A program made the translations under genes and the position numbers. From NCBI RefSeq assembly GCF_021513135.1, contig NZ_CP090980.1, positions 372,001-436,000 of the forward strand: a DNA stretch of 64,000 nucleotides, read 5' to 3'. Source of the stretch: Vibrio sp. SS-MA-C1-2. GTDB lineage: Bacteria > Pseudomonadota > Gammaproteobacteria > Enterobacterales > Vibrionaceae. The first letter of the stretch is position 1, and each line of letters begins with the position of its first letter. Below, piece after piece: positions 9,302-21,923 of this stretch. The notes under the pieces were generated by a model, which saw nothing but the letters and a program-made list of their open reading frames with translations, was not told the DNA's origin and made no database searches.

Positions 9302-10548
9302 TTACCTAGCCTCGACTTTAATTTTTGTACAAAAGAGCTTTTTTGATTTGGATCTTCACCATTGACTATCTTAGCCAAATCACTAAATGGCGAGGACTTT
9401 TTATTATCCGTCGTATGGAGTCGTTTGCCGTCAATTAACAGTGCCGCCGCATTTTTAATAAAGCTAATCTCAATATCTACTTTGCATTTCAAAAAGCGCT
9501 CAACCTCTTCACGGTTAAGGTTAAAGCTGCCTGTTGGGCGGTGATGATTCAACACCACAATCACACGTAATTTATCGTCTTTGATTAATGCGGCTTCACT
9601 GACTTTTTCTAAGATTTTTTGCCCACTACGAACACAAGAGATCGACGGATCGACCACAATAACAATCACATTATGTTGACGTACCACCCGTTCAATATCG
9701 AGTTTAAAATCAACTGACGCCGAGTAGTCATTGACGATAAAGTTAACTTGACGCTCTAATTTATGACAAATCGTATTGGTGTGACTCTCTAACAATTCAT
9801 TTTTTGCATCGCCATCTAAAGCGAAATATTGAAAATTATGTGAAATTTCAGACAAATAACCCGCCGCAGACTCTTCATCCAACTTATCAATCTCAACCGA
9901 AATCTTGCTAAGTTCAACCTTTTCAAGATCTTTACGATTTAAAATAATATCAACATTACTATTATGAAAATGGTGATCAACTAACACACTTCGGCTGCCT
10001 TTTTTAGCCAACCCACTGGCAATTTCAGCGCTGATCACCGTCGTTCCAACACCACCTCGACAACCTAACACGGCGACTTGTTTGGCTTTACGAAAGTAAC
10101 CATTTGCCAATAGTGCCGCTTGATTATTGGCAACTTGTTTAATACTTCTAATCAACTCATCACGAGTAGCTGGCCATGGTAGGTAATAGAAACCCATTTT
10201 TTCTAATTGGCGTAACACCGAAATCGAGTCATCACTACCAAGAACAATAATTGACCGGTTATTGGCGATTTTATTATTCAGCAATTCAACATCTTGCAAT
10301 AGGTTTTCATTGCCGATTAAATCAAGAATAATGGTCTGTCCCAGCTGCTCAGGTTTCGCTTTATCTGGATCGCAACTTAAGCAATGTAAATCATCCCATG
10401 CTTCAAAGCGGCAAACCTCCTCAACGAGACTTTTACTTTCATTCGATTGATAAAAGAGGGTGATGCCACTGACAATTTGCTGCTGTTGTTGTTTCGGCTT
10501 GCTTTTGCTGTCGATAGTAAACGAGAGTTCATCCGCTAAATCAAACAT
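9298..10548 (-). CDS. tadZ: TadZ/CpaE, ParA-like pilus localisation ATPase
   Basis: 416 residues. An N-terminal receiver-like domain (about residues 30-140) precedes a MinD/ParA-type P-loop domain starting near residue 155 (VAVLGCRGGVGTTVISAEIA). The P-loop has Thr where canonical Walker A has Lys, a deviation described for TadZ proteins, which often bind but poorly hydrolyse ATP. TadZ/CpaE proteins place the Tad machine, usually at a cell pole. It lies 12 bp after the CpaD-like lipoprotein gene and overlaps tadA by 4 bp. Confidence 0.92.
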   Translation of the reverse strand: MFDLADELSFTIDSKSKPKQQQQQIVSGITLFYQSNESKSLVEEVCRFEAWDDLHCLSCDPDKAKPEQLGQTIILDLIGNENLLQDVELLNNKIANNRSIIVLGSDDSISVLRQLEKMGFYYLPWPATRDELIRSIKQVANNQAALLANGYFRKAKQVAVLGCRGGVGTTVISAEIASGLAKKGSRSVLVDHHFHNSNVDIILNRKDLEKVELSKISVEIDKLDEESAAGYLSEISHNFQYFALDGDAKNELLESHTNTICHKLERQVNFIVNDYSASVDFKLDIERVVRQHNVIVIVVDPSISCVRSGQKILEKVSEAALIKDDKLRVIVVLNHHRPTGSFNLNREEVERFLKCKVDIEISFIKNAAALLIDGKRLHTTDNKKSSPFSDLAKIVNGEDPNQKSSFVQKLKSRLGK

Positions 10549-10560
10549 TCTTCACTCCCT

Positions 10561-11034
10561 CTATCGAACCAAATTCGCTGGATTACGTACACTAATGGTA
10601 CGGTTTGCATCAACACTGCAACCAATATTTGGCATGTCGTTGCCTAAAACATAAGGTTTACACACTTCAACTTTGACACGCCATTGCACCACATCAATGG
10701 CCATTTTATCTGTCAACCTGTCATCTCTTTTTAAGATAATTCGTTTCGGTTCAATTCCTTGATCAGCAAGTAAGGCTTTAAGCTGCTTTGCTAACATTTT
10801 ATCTTTTGGATGATATGTAATAGATAGATCAACAATGGTCTCTTCAAATTGTTGGCCTATAGCGATAATTTTTTTCTGCTCAAACTGATGTCTAGATGTT
10901 TTAAAGGTAATGGTAAATTGATGATTCTCGCGATAGACCACACTTTCAGATCCTAAATTATCATTCGCGCGATCAGCACACCCCACCATTAACATCGCAA
11001 CCAAACAAAGGATAAAACGTTTGAATTTACTCAT
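10561..11034 (-). CDS. rcpB: CpaD/RcpB-like pilus lipoprotein
   Basis: 157 residues with a lipoprotein signal (CLVAMLMVGC, Cys near residue 19). The C-terminal half carries the pattern of CpaD pilus lipoproteins: a Trp/Cys segment (VVQWRVKVEVCKPY), NIGCSVDANRTISV and a closing NPANLVR. This family sits between the secretin and the TadZ ATPase in Tad loci and is thought to aid secretin assembly or gating at the outer membrane. It overlaps the secretin gene by 8 bp. The CpaD relationship rests on the C-terminal motifs only. Confidence 0.78.
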   Translation of the reverse strand: MSKFKRFILCLVAMLMVGCADRANDNLGSESVVYRENHQFTITFKTSRHQFEQKKIIAIGQQFEETIVDLSITYHPKDKMLAKQLKALLADQGIEPKRIILKRDDRLTDKMAIDVVQWRVKVEVCKPYVLGNDMPNIGCSVDANRTISVRNPANLVR

Positions 11035-12373
11035 TGGAGAAGCCTCCTTGATTAATCAAATCAATCGTCATTGCTTCTTGCACACTGTTACCACTGATTA
11101 ACTTTGAACCGGGAATACCTAATAAACGCTCATAAGTATTGGTTTTCTCTAAATAAGGCAGTTGAATTTTGTTCATGGTGGTCGGCTTAACCAAATTAAC
11201 TGTTGCGATAATCACCACTTCACTGCGATCTCGACTGGTTGAGGATTGACTAAACAATGCACCAAAGAATGGGATATCACCTAACAATGGAATTTTACTC
11301 AAACTTTCAATATCAGCGCTATTCATCAAGCCGCCAACCATAAAGCTTTGACCATCGGCTAACTCAATCGTCGTGGTGGTTTTTCTGCTTCCCATTTGCG
11401 GTGCACTCAATCCTGCACCTGTCACTGTCCCAGTAATTTGACTCACTTCAGGTTGTAAACGTAAACGGATTTGGTCTTCGCTTAACACTTTGGCAGAAAG
11501 ATCCAATTGAATACCGAACTCTTTATAAGTCACACTAATCGCATCTTGATCACGAGCAATAATCGGCACTTCCCCACCAACTAAAAATGACGCTTCTTCA
11601 CCAGAAAGTACCGTTAAATTGGGTTCCGCTAAAATCTGTCCCATTGAATCATCAGCCGTTGCAGTAAGCATCGCTGAAAGGTCTGGAGCAGAGAAGTCAG
11701 GAGTCACACTAAAATTAAAGGTGCCACTGCCACCATTCCATTGCACACCTAACGTTTCAGAAAAAGCACTGCTTATTTCAGCAATCGTCACTTTGACATT
11801 AAGCTGATAAGGGTGACGTAATTCTAATCCTTCAATAATGCCATCATAGGTGTAATTACGATAAAAATTAGCACTCGGATCGGGTTGGATGGGGTCAGAT
11901 AAAGTTAATTCAGAAGTCGTCGCCCAACGTTCGGTCTTCTCTTTGCCAAGCATTCCAGCCACTAATGCATAGATATCATCTCGTTGCTCTTCGGTATAAA
12001 CTTGCCCGCGAATCGCCACTTTTTTTCCCACGGACTTTAAACTAATATCCAATTCAGGATAAATTACCTTTAATTCTTGTCTAACTTCCGCTAATGGTTG
12101 AGTGACTCTGACGATAGATGAACCAATAATATTTCCATCAACATCGTAGATCATTAAGCGAGTTTGGCCAATTTGACGACCAAATAACACTAACTGTTTG
12201 CCACCAATAATTTGATAATCTGCAATCGTTGGCTGACTGATAAAAACCGTGCCAATTTTTTTGCTGTACTTTAATGGCATTGCATCATCAACAGAGACAT
12301 CTATCGCTCTGGCACACACTAACGATGGCAGGACTAAAAGTAGTAATAAGGTTATTTTTTTTATTATTTTCAT
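11027..12373 (-). CDS. rcpA: RcpA/CpaC outer-membrane secretin of Flp pilus
   Basis: 448 residues with an N-terminal signal peptide (LLLLLVLPSLVCA). It has the pilus-formation N-terminal domain (about 25-95), a BON-like segment (about 95-150) and a secretin domain from about 225, including EPNLTVLSGEEASFLVGGE, the VKP closing motif and IPLLGDIPFFGALF, both secretin hallmarks. It forms the outer-membrane channel for Flp pili. It shares one base with the rcpC stop codon. Confidence 0.95.
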   Translation of the reverse strand: MKIIKKITLLLLLVLPSLVCARAIDVSVDDAMPLKYSKKIGTVFISQPTIADYQIIGGKQLVLFGRQIGQTRLMIYDVDGNIIGSSIVRVTQPLAEVRQELKVIYPELDISLKSVGKKVAIRGQVYTEEQRDDIYALVAGMLGKEKTERWATTSELTLSDPIQPDPSANFYRNYTYDGIIEGLELRHPYQLNVKVTIAEISSAFSETLGVQWNGGSGTFNFSVTPDFSAPDLSAMLTATADDSMGQILAEPNLTVLSGEEASFLVGGEVPIIARDQDAISVTYKEFGIQLDLSAKVLSEDQIRLRLQPEVSQITGTVTGAGLSAPQMGSRKTTTTIELADGQSFMVGGLMNSADIESLSKIPLLGDIPFFGALFSQSSTSRDRSEVVIIATVNLVKPTTMNKIQLPYLEKTNTYERLLGIPGSKLISGNSVQEAMTIDLINQGGFSNE

Positions 12374-13254
12374 TACATTGCCTCTGGTGCTGCAGCTTCA
12401 GTTACTGCATTGCCACGTAGTTCTCTTATGCCTTGGTAGTTATTAATCACGTCACCGACATTGGCTTCTGGTATTGTTTTAGTTGGGTGGCTGCGATAAA
12501 TTTCGAAATACATGGTTCTTTGAGCTAACGCTAATTTTGATATATTCTCAGGATCGACTTCAACAACCATGGTGGTTTGAAATTCTCCAGCCGCTGAAAC
12601 ACGTGGACTGATCGTTAAATGGCTAACAGGCGTTTTATCTTTATTCTTTTTGTCATCAGTGACTTTTGGCTTCTGTTCAAAAGCGACCACTCGAACTTTA
12701 TTAAATAAAATACGCGCTTGGATGCCATCATAATTACCAATTCTTAAGGTGGCTCCAGATAAATTAGTTGTCGGAGAGCTAATCGCCATAATATCGACCA
12801 GATCACCAGATTGAATATAGTTATTAATAAGATTAGAAGTAGAAATAGTCAGCGGATAAAGCACCATTCCTTCGGTGGTCAAGAGGTCTAAATAGCCACG
12901 ATCTTTAGGATTAGCAATAAAATCTGCCGTTATCCATTGGTATTCCGTAATCGACTCTTTAAGAATTGAATCTGCGGTTAATGGCAATTTAACGCTTTGA
13001 TTAAAACCAATTTTAACCGCTTCAGGTTTTGGTAGTATCACTTTCTGAAAGTCGCTATTGCTCACCACTGTCCCTTTGGATAAGTCTGATTTTGCTTGCC
13101 AAAAGGTTAACTGTTCTACTTTCACTTTTTGTGTGGCTTTTTGAATGGCTGCATTTGCTTTAGCATCAGCACGACTATTAATCGTATCGACAACTGAGTA
13201 GAGAGCAAAAGCAATAATTGAAAATGATACGATAAAAATGATTCTGGAATTCAT
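12373..13254 (-). CDS. rcpC: RcpC/CpaB pilus assembly protein
   Basis: 293 residues. One N-terminal transmembrane helix (about residues 4-22), then an SAF-type beta-clip region (LSKGTVVSNSDF, about residues 58-70) and a RcpC/CpaB domain (VLYPLTISTSNLINNYIQSG, DLVDIMA). These periplasmic proteins stabilise the secretin and may contact peptidoglycan. It follows tadV with a gap of 105 bp, the only sizeable spacer in the operon, and abuts rcpA. Confidence 0.9.
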   Translation of the reverse strand: MNSRIIFIVSFSIIAFALYSVVDTINSRADAKANAAIQKATQKVKVEQLTFWQAKSDLSKGTVVSNSDFQKVILPKPEAVKIGFNQSVKLPLTADSILKESITEYQWITADFIANPKDRGYLDLLTTEGMVLYPLTISTSNLINNYIQSGDLVDIMAISSPTTNLSGATLRIGNYDGIQARILFNKVRVVAFEQKPKVTDDKKNKDKTPVSHLTISPRVSAAGEFQTTMVVEVDPENISKLALAQRTMYFEIYRSHPTKTIPEANVGDVINNYQGIRELRGNAVTEAAAPEAM

Positions 13255-13359
13255 CGCTTATCCTCCCTGATAACGTAGCTCAAACTGAATCGTACTAATA
13301 TAAAAATGACACTGAGATATAAACCGATATTAATTAGATTATTTGGTGAAAAATTCAGA

Positions 13360-13788
13360 TTAAATGAATGGCCACATTAATAACTGAGGTGATTGCGAAT
13401 AAAGCATCACGGTTGTTCCTGCGACAATAGCAACCCCGTAAGGCAGATGCGGATTCTCTTTTTGCTTATAGATCACTCGATATTTGATCAAATAAAACAG
13501 TGAGAGTACGCCGCCAAATAGTGCAATCATCACTAACCAATCCATCAATTGTGACGGTAACAACAACGGCGAAATTGCCATCACTAATTTAGCATCACCG
13601 CCTGCCCAAAAACCGATGGAAAATAACACTAAACTCATCACGGTTATAATAGTAAAACTGATTAATGCGACTGATATGGATTGATACCAAATAACTTGCC
13701 AACAGGCGATAGCAAACACGGCTATCACCTGCCAGTTGTATATTTTTCTATATTTAATATCAGAAAAAATAGCAAGAAGTAAAAACAC
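13360..13788 (-). CDS. tadV: TadV/CpaA-type prepilin peptidase
   Basis: 142 residues, an A24-family aspartyl protease embedded in the inner membrane that processes Flp and the TadE/F pseudopilins. The two catalytic aspartates are visible: SDIKYRKIYN near residue 9 and GGDAK near residue 68. Several hydrophobic helices surround them. The start is a GTG that overlaps the flp stop codon (TAGTG); an in-frame TAG two codons upstream rules out a longer protein. The N-terminus is therefore short, with barely one helix before the first catalytic Asp. Confidence 0.88.
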   Translation of the reverse strand: MFLLLAIFSDIKYRKIYNWQVIAVFAIACWQVIWYQSISVALISFTIITVMSLVLFSIGFWAGGDAKLVMAISPLLLPSQLMDWLVMIALFGGVLSLFYLIKYRVIYKQKENPHLPYGVAIVAGTTVMLYSQSPQLLMWPFI

Positions 13789-13991
13789 TAACTAATTGAC
13801 GTAGGTGCTGTACCTGCACTTCCTAAGTCAGTTTCAATACTTTCAAATGTAGAATTAATCGATTCTGTTAATCTTGGTGCAATAATAACTAAAGCGGCAG
13901 CTAACGCTACCGCAATCAAACCATACTCAATTGCGGTTACACCGCGCTGATCTGACTTTAGGCTGTTTAAAAATGTCTTTAACTTGTTCAT
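13788..13991 (-). CDS. flp: Flp major pilin
   Basis: 67 residues, the expected size for a Flp/Fap prepilin. A 17-residue leader ending DQRG precedes VTAIEYGLIAVALAAALVII; cleavage after Gly leaves mature Glu+5 and Tyr+6, the Flp signature. The C-terminal tail is Ser/Thr/Gly-rich (SAGTAPTSIS) and offers possible O-glycosylation sites. AAGGAAT lies upstream of the ATG. It is the first gene of the tad operon and the only flp copy in the window. Confidence 0.95.
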   Translation of the reverse strand: MNKLKTFLNSLKSDQRGVTAIEYGLIAVALAAALVIIAPRLTESINSTFESIETDLGSAGTAPTSIS

Positions 13992-14325
13992 GTCAATTCC
14001 TTTGTATTAAAATGAGATATAAAAATGAAATTAGAAAATTGAGATTAAGAATACATAATCTAAAAGTTGAACATACTTAAAGCGAAGGAAATAGAAAAAA
14101 TCGATATTATCGACAATTACGATAGAGTTAACAAAGATCTTACACTGCGCTGTCATTATCAACACATAAATCTGAAATTACGTGCTTAGCTTCATACTTT
14201 GACAAACCAATTAGATGGTATGACCACTGTAAATTTTATCTGTTTTTTCATCTATTTATTGTTGTGGATTTTTCAATTTTAACCTTATAAAATTAAAACT
14301 TAATTATTAACTGATTGACAATAAT
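13992..14325. promoter_or_regulatory. Divergent promoter region between flp and O-ligase-like gene
   Basis: This 334-bp AT-rich spacer must contain the start of the tad operon on the minus strand and of the 14326 gene on the plus strand. I see no clear consensus -35/-10 pair that I would defend and no strong palindrome. The ribosome binding site for flp (AAGGAAT) is near 13998. Confidence 0.5.
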
Positions 14326-15744
14326 ATGAATAAAAAAGTCAACTTTATCTCGATTTCTCTATTTATTACTCTTTCCATTTTATGTTTATTTAGTTTTAAT
14401 ATCTGGGTGTTTAAAACTGATATTAAATTGCTTTATGACTATAAGAGAGTGTTTGTTCTCTGTACAATTAGCGTTTTTATGCTGGTCATCGGTATTCAGA
14501 CAATAACTAGAACAGAAATAGTGAATAGGTTATTAAGTCTGCCAAAACAGGTGATTTTATTTTCGACTATTTTTATTTTATCTATTCTACATGCTAATTA
14601 TAATAGTCATTATTTCGAACAAAGCCAAACTATCATGTTTTTTTGGTTAGGTTTAATTATGATGGCGTTTGCATTATCAACACTAGATAAAACACTAAAA
14701 ATTATCATCTATCCTTTTTTTCCGATACTAAGCTATCTGCTTTTCGCTTCTGTACTGATTGGTTTTTTATCTGCGGTATTCAATCAGAAAATTCCATCGA
14801 TTCATCACATCATCAGTTTTGTTAACCCTCGTTTTCTTAATCAAATACAAATCTGGTTAGTAATTCCGCTATTTTATCTATTATTGACAATTAAAGGACG
14901 TAAGAAATGGTTCTTTTTCGCATTTGTTCCATTAATACTCAACATTAGCCTCTATTTTGGCTTAGATGCTAGAGGTGTCAGTTTATCGACAGTTTCAACT
15001 TTATTTTTATGGACACTGCTTGATCGAGTTTATCGAAAGAAAATATTATTTAATTTAACGCTTTTATTTGCTTTAGGGTTTATCATTAAAACCCTCCTCC
15101 TTTCACCTATGCCTAATTATATTTTTGGTGGTGAAGTCGCTGATGTGATTCATGCGATTAGAACCAATACATCAGATAGAATCTCTCTTTGGCAGGACGC
15201 TATAAATATAAGTAGTTTAATCGGACATGGAGGAAAAGCATACATATGTAATTATAAATTAGCTGGACACCCTCATAATTCAATTCTTAATATGTTATTT
15301 AATTATGGATTAATTGCAACATTGTGTTATATGTCATTAGCTTTATTATTATTAAAAACCGTGATTGTGACTAAATTTAGACAGGTTAGAGTAACAGGAC
15401 TCTCATTAATTGCCGGATTAACCTATAGCCTATTTTCAGGAGTTTTAGTGATGCCATTGAGTCAATTAATGTTTGCTCTCAGCCTAGCTATTTATATTGC
15501 AACCTATTTCCACTATTACTCTCTACAACCAAGAGAATTAAAACCTGTAATAAAAAAATGGATGTCCCTGTTATTAATTTTAAGTTCAACTATAACAATA
15601 TTAAATATAGGAAATGAGAGTTACAAACGCATAGAAAATAATTTCCACCAGAGTGGAAATATGGGTGTGCCGGAGTTTTGGCTTGGGCAGAACTGCTTAG
15701 GAGAAGTGCGTTACTTACGAGATGGTAGTGTGAATATAAAATAA
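14326..15744 (+). CDS. O-antigen ligase/polymerase-like membrane protein (Wzy_C type)
   Basis: 472 residues with about ten or more hydrophobic helices. The segment near residues 300-345 (IGHGGKAYICNYKLAGHPHN, then SILNMLFNYGLIAT) matches the Wzy_C domain shared by WaaL ligases, Wzy polymerases and PglL-type pilin O-oligosaccharyltransferases, including the His-x6-Gly-like pattern. A short soluble C-terminal tail follows. It is transcribed away from flp with a 334-bp gap, and no lipopolysaccharide genes are nearby. It could therefore modify Flp pilin or act on surface glycan made elsewhere; the sequence does not decide. No strong Shine-Dalgarno is visible before the ATG. Confidence 0.75.
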   Translation: MNKKVNFISISLFITLSILCLFSFNIWVFKTDIKLLYDYKRVFVLCTISVFMLVIGIQTITRTEIVNRLLSLPKQVILFSTIFILSILHANYNSHYFEQSQTIMFFWLGLIMMAFALSTLDKTLKIIIYPFFPILSYLLFASVLIGFLSAVFNQKIPSIHHIISFVNPRFLNQIQIWLVIPLFYLLLTIKGRKKWFFFAFVPLILNISLYFGLDARGVSLSTVSTLFLWTLLDRVYRKKILFNLTLLFALGFIIKTLLLSPMPNYIFGGEVADVIHAIRTNTSDRISLWQDAINISSLIGHGGKAYICNYKLAGHPHNSILNMLFNYGLIATLCYMSLALLLLKTVIVTKFRQVRVTGLSLIAGLTYSLFSGVLVMPLSQLMFALSLAIYIATYFHYYSLQPRELKPVIKKWMSLLLILSSTITILNIGNESYKRIENNFHQSGNMGVPEFWLGQNCLGEVRYLRDGSVNIK

Positions 15745-15748
15745 AAAT

Positions 15749-15797
15749 CCCACCTTATTAATCTTTGCAACGTTGAAATGCAAAATAATAAGGTGAG
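15749..15797. terminator. Bidirectional hairpin between convergent genes
   Basis: CACCTTATTA (15751-15760) pairs with TAATAAGGTG (15786-15795), and inside it TTTGCA (15764) pairs with TGCAAA (15779). It lies between the plus-strand O-ligase-like gene and the minus-strand malic enzyme, as expected for a shared terminator, although U-tracts are weak. Confidence 0.6.
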
Positions 15798-15822
15798 ATA
15801 CGATCTTTCTTAATGAGTGACT

Positions 15823-17538
15823 TTAAACACGACGGTACGGTAGATATACCGGTTCCCACATATGTTTGACTAACTCTTCTTGAATATCTTTACTGCGCAG
15901 ATAACTGTTTGGATCGGTTTTTTGCAAGTTATCCAAAATCGTCATTGCCACTTTCAAAGACACGTCTTTCAAGTCGCTAATACGAGGGAAAACACAACCT
16001 GCTGCCAGATCGTCCTCTGACACAGACTCAGCTAACGCATAAGAAGCTAATGTAAACATATCCAACGTGATCTTATCGACTTTAGACACTATCGAAGCTA
16101 AACCAACACCTGGGAAGATAAACACATTATTACCTTGACCAATACGGAAAGTTTTTCCATCATACTCAACGTCATCAAATGGGCTACCTGTGGCAACAAT
16201 CGCTTGGCCTTGACTCCACTTATAGATATCTTCTGGTAACGCTTCACAGTTCGCGGTTGGGTTTGATAGTGGGAAAACCATTGGACGGCTAGTGTAATCT
16301 AACATTTTCTCAATGTGCTGCTGTTCAAACGCACCACCAATACCAGATGTACCCAATAGTACCGTCACTTTATGATTGTTGATTAACTCCGTCAGAGACA
16401 CTTTACCTTGCTGCTCAACATCCCAGCCTTCAGCTAAAGAACGAGGTTTGGCATAACGACGTTTATACTCATCTAACCCTTCACGATCTTCAAAAACCAA
16501 TCCTTGAGAATCAAGAACAAAAATTTTATCGCGAGCAGAATCTTTAGAACAGCCTTCTTTTAATAAACCCGCATAAATTTGATCGGCAACACCTACGCCA
16601 CCAGCGCCAGCGCCATAAACAACATATTGCTGATCGGCAAGTTTCTCTTTTTTGATCTTAACGGCACCAAGAATACCCGCGAGTACAACCGAGCCTGTCC
16701 CTTGAATATCATCATTAAATGAGGGTAATTGATCTTCATAATCGCTTAAATTATCAAACGCATTTGATTTACTAAAATCTTCCCATTGCAAAACTGCATT
16801 CGGGAAATGTAATTTAACTTGCTTAACAAATTTCTTAATGAATTTTTTATACTCTTCACCGCGGATACGTTTATGCGGCATGCCTAAATACATAGGGTCA
16901 TTAAGTAACTCTTGATTGTCTGTCCCTATATCTAATGCGATAGGTAAACAATGTGCAGGATGAATACCAGCACCCAATGTATATAAAGAAAGTTTACCGA
17001 TTGGGATCCCCATTCCACCAACGCCCTGATCACCTAGACCTAAAATACCTTGGCTATCCGTGACCACGATAATTTTAACATCATCACCGTTAAATTGACG
17101 TGCCATATCGCCCATCTGATCAACACTATCCGCAGTAATATATAAACCACGTGCTTTTTGATAACGATGGCTAAACTCTTGACAAGCTTTACCCACTGTT
17201 GGGGTATAAATGATTGGTGTCATCTCTTCTACATGACGAGAAAGCAACGCATAAAAAAGAGTTTCATTACGATCTTGAAGTGAACGTAAATAGATATATT
17301 TCTGAATATCTGAGTCAATCTTTTTAAAGCCGTCATAAACGCGATTTAACTGGTCACCAAACGTTTGTACTTTCGGTGGCAATAGACCTGTTAGCTGAAA
17401 AGCTTCGCGCTCTTCATAGCTGAATGCGGTACTTTTATTTAGGTTTCTATCATTAAGTAGCTCGGTGCCTGTTAATGCGACAGGACGAAATGCTTCGCCA
17501 CTCTCATCTTTCCACGTTAAAAACTTTCCAATTGTCAT
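15823..17538 (-). CDS. maeA: NAD-dependent malic enzyme (malate to pyruvate + CO2)
   Basis: 571 residues, close to E. coli MaeA (565). It decarboxylates malate oxidatively to pyruvate in the cytoplasm. Visible family segments are MTPIIYTPTVGKACQEFSH, VVTDSQGILGLGDQGVGGM, the metal-binding region QWEDFSKSNAF and FNDDIQGTG, and the nucleotide-binding VYGAGAGGVGVA. The gene stands alone, and no mae or dct transporter gene is adjacent. The upstream spacer is long (740 bp) and also serves lacZ on the other strand. Confidence 0.96.
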   Translation of the reverse strand: MTIGKFLTWKDESGEAFRPVALTGTELLNDRNLNKSTAFSYEEREAFQLTGLLPPKVQTFGDQLNRVYDGFKKIDSDIQKYIYLRSLQDRNETLFYALLSRHVEEMTPIIYTPTVGKACQEFSHRYQKARGLYITADSVDQMGDMARQFNGDDVKIIVVTDSQGILGLGDQGVGGMGIPIGKLSLYTLGAGIHPAHCLPIALDIGTDNQELLNDPMYLGMPHKRIRGEEYKKFIKKFVKQVKLHFPNAVLQWEDFSKSNAFDNLSDYEDQLPSFNDDIQGTGSVVLAGILGAVKIKKEKLADQQYVVYGAGAGGVGVADQIYAGLLKEGCSKDSARDKIFVLDSQGLVFEDREGLDEYKRRYAKPRSLAEGWDVEQQGKVSLTELINNHKVTVLLGTSGIGGAFEQQHIEKMLDYTSRPMVFPLSNPTANCEALPEDIYKWSQGQAIVATGSPFDDVEYDGKTFRIGQGNNVFIFPGVGLASIVSKVDKITLDMFTLASYALAESVSEDDLAAGCVFPRISDLKDVSLKVAMTILDNLQKTDPNSYLRSKDIQEELVKHMWEPVYLPYRRV

Positions 17539-17908
17539 AATATTCCTCGAGAGCTGATTTAGTTACTTTGTTCTTCTGATTTTTGATTTTATTATTCAAT
17601 AATATATCACTGAAATAAGGTGATTCCTATTACTTAAGCAATGGACAAACCAGCATTAAAAGCCAAATAACTCATTGATAAGTAATGATTAACACACGAT
17701 AAGATTTTCTTTTATATTGCTATTTCACTCATTTCACCAAACAACAATAATCATTGTTAACCCATTGATTTAAAATTAAATTCAACTTTAAATCATTTTA
17801 TTTAGTTTAACTTATCAATCACTAATGGCTACTTTCCACCCATCCACGTCATTAAATATGATTAATAGCTTGAATTCATTGAAAGAGAGTAATCTCATCA
17901 TTAGATCA

Positions 17909-17994
17909 TATACCTAAAATAATTGGCGTTGCTAGTAGGCGGAAAGTGAGTGAGTGCAGCCAACAACCTACCAGCTTCAAGTATGAAGAGTATA
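17909..17994 (+). repeat. Palindromic repeat, internally deleted form (86 bp)
   Basis: Begins TATACCTAAAATAATTGG and ends TTCAAGTATGAAGAGTATA. The central hairpin found in full copies (GGCCCCAT...ATTGGGGC) is missing; GGCGG runs directly into TGCAGCCAACAACCTA. The copy at 24292 has nearly the same junction. Confidence 0.85.
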
Positions 17995-18126
17995 AGTAGA
18001 AATTATCGACTTAAATGTAACATCATGAATATAATTAGTTTTAAATATATTTATGCTCACATTTTATTGAATTAAAATCCAACTTAGTTAAAAGAATGTC
18101 AATTCTCAATAATGTGACACAAATTC

Positions 18127-18142
18127 ATGTAAACGTTTCCAT
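18127..18142. promoter_or_regulatory. Gal-type operator upstream of lacZ
   Basis: ATGTAAACGTTTCCAT is an imperfect 16-bp palindrome with the AAACGTTT core of GalR/GalS operators. It is centred about 57 bp upstream of the likely start of transcription, and nearly the same sequence occurs at the same place before galE (24450). Confidence 0.75.
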
Positions 18143-18186
18143 TATCGATCTAGATCACAGTTTATTCTCCATTTTGGTATATTATT
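18141..18186 (+). promoter_or_regulatory. CRP-like site and -10 box of lacZ promoter
   Basis: The 16-mer ATCGATCTAGATCACA (18144-18159) has a good CRP right half-site (TCACA). A TATTAT -10 candidate lies at 18180-18185. The CRP centre falls near -41 relative to the inferred start, the class II activator position, which is the arrangement known for E. coli gal P1. The left CRP half-site is poor. Confidence 0.6.
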
Positions 18187-18278
18187 CTCTTTTATAAAAT
18201 ATAACAAACAGTGCATATTGTTCTTCGATAACCGTTATCGTGAACTTTTAGACCATAAAATCATTTAGGATAGGATAA

Positions 18279-21368
<3,090 letters not shown>

Positions 21369-21410
21369 TATTAAGAACTTTAGCTTTTAATAAAAGTTAA
21401 AAATACAATT

Positions 21411-21458
21411 AAAAAGCCAATAATCAGGAGATAATCCAGCGATTATTGGCTTTTTCTT
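21411..21458 (+). terminator. Rho-independent terminator after lacZ
   Basis: AAAAAGCCAATAATC (21411-21425) pairs perfectly with GATTATTGGCTTTTT (21441-21455) around a 15-nt loop, with the T-run inside the right arm. It is a strong terminator and symmetrical enough to work in both directions. Confidence 0.92.
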
Positions 21459-21670
21459 TTTAATTCTCAAATAAAGATCTAATCCCGTCTAGTTATCTAC
21501 TTTACAATCAACCAGTTAGTTCCAACCTTAAAAATAAAATCCTAAAATTAAAACAAAAAACAGTAAAATATTTAACCTTGGCTATAATATTTATTCTCGT
21601 CGAGATATTCCACAAATTGGAATCGCTATCAATTGTGAATAAGCAGCAAACGAGTAAGGCTTCATGGATA

Positions 21671-21797
21671 TATACCCAAAGTATTCAGAGTTGCTAATAG
21701 GCGGCAAATGAATGAAACCCCATCAATATAGGTTTCTATATGATTGGGGCGAATGAATATAGCCAACAACCTAGCGACTTCAAGTGTGAAGGGTATA
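21671..21797 (+). repeat. Palindromic repeat (MITE-like), full copy
   Basis: Starts TATACCCAAAG and ends GAAGGGTATA, with a central hairpin of ACCCCAT and ATTGGGGC. It is immediately followed by a second copy that shares the terminal TATA. Confidence 0.9.
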
Positions 21798-21923
21798 TAC
21801 CTAAAATAATTGGAGTTGCTAGTAGGCGGCAAGCGAGTGAGGCCCCATGAGTATAGGTGTACTATATGATTGGGGCGAGCGAGTCCAGCCAACAACCTAG
21901 CGACTTCAAGTGTGAAGGGGATA
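21796..21923 (+). repeat. Palindromic repeat, full copy in tandem
   Basis: Begins TATACCTAAAATAATTGGAG and ends TTCAAGTGTGAAGGGGATA. The two adjacent copies differ at many positions, so they look like independent insertions at the same TATA rather than a recent duplication. Confidence 0.9.

Larger units (their letters stand above)
17539..18278. other. Intergenic region upstream of maeA and lacZ
   Basis: This 740-bp spacer contains no supportable gene. It holds one internally deleted copy of the palindromic repeat (17909-17994), and close to lacZ the Gal-type operator, CRP-like site and -10 box described separately. The stretch from 17600 to 17900 is AT-rich with nothing I can name. Confidence 0.6.
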
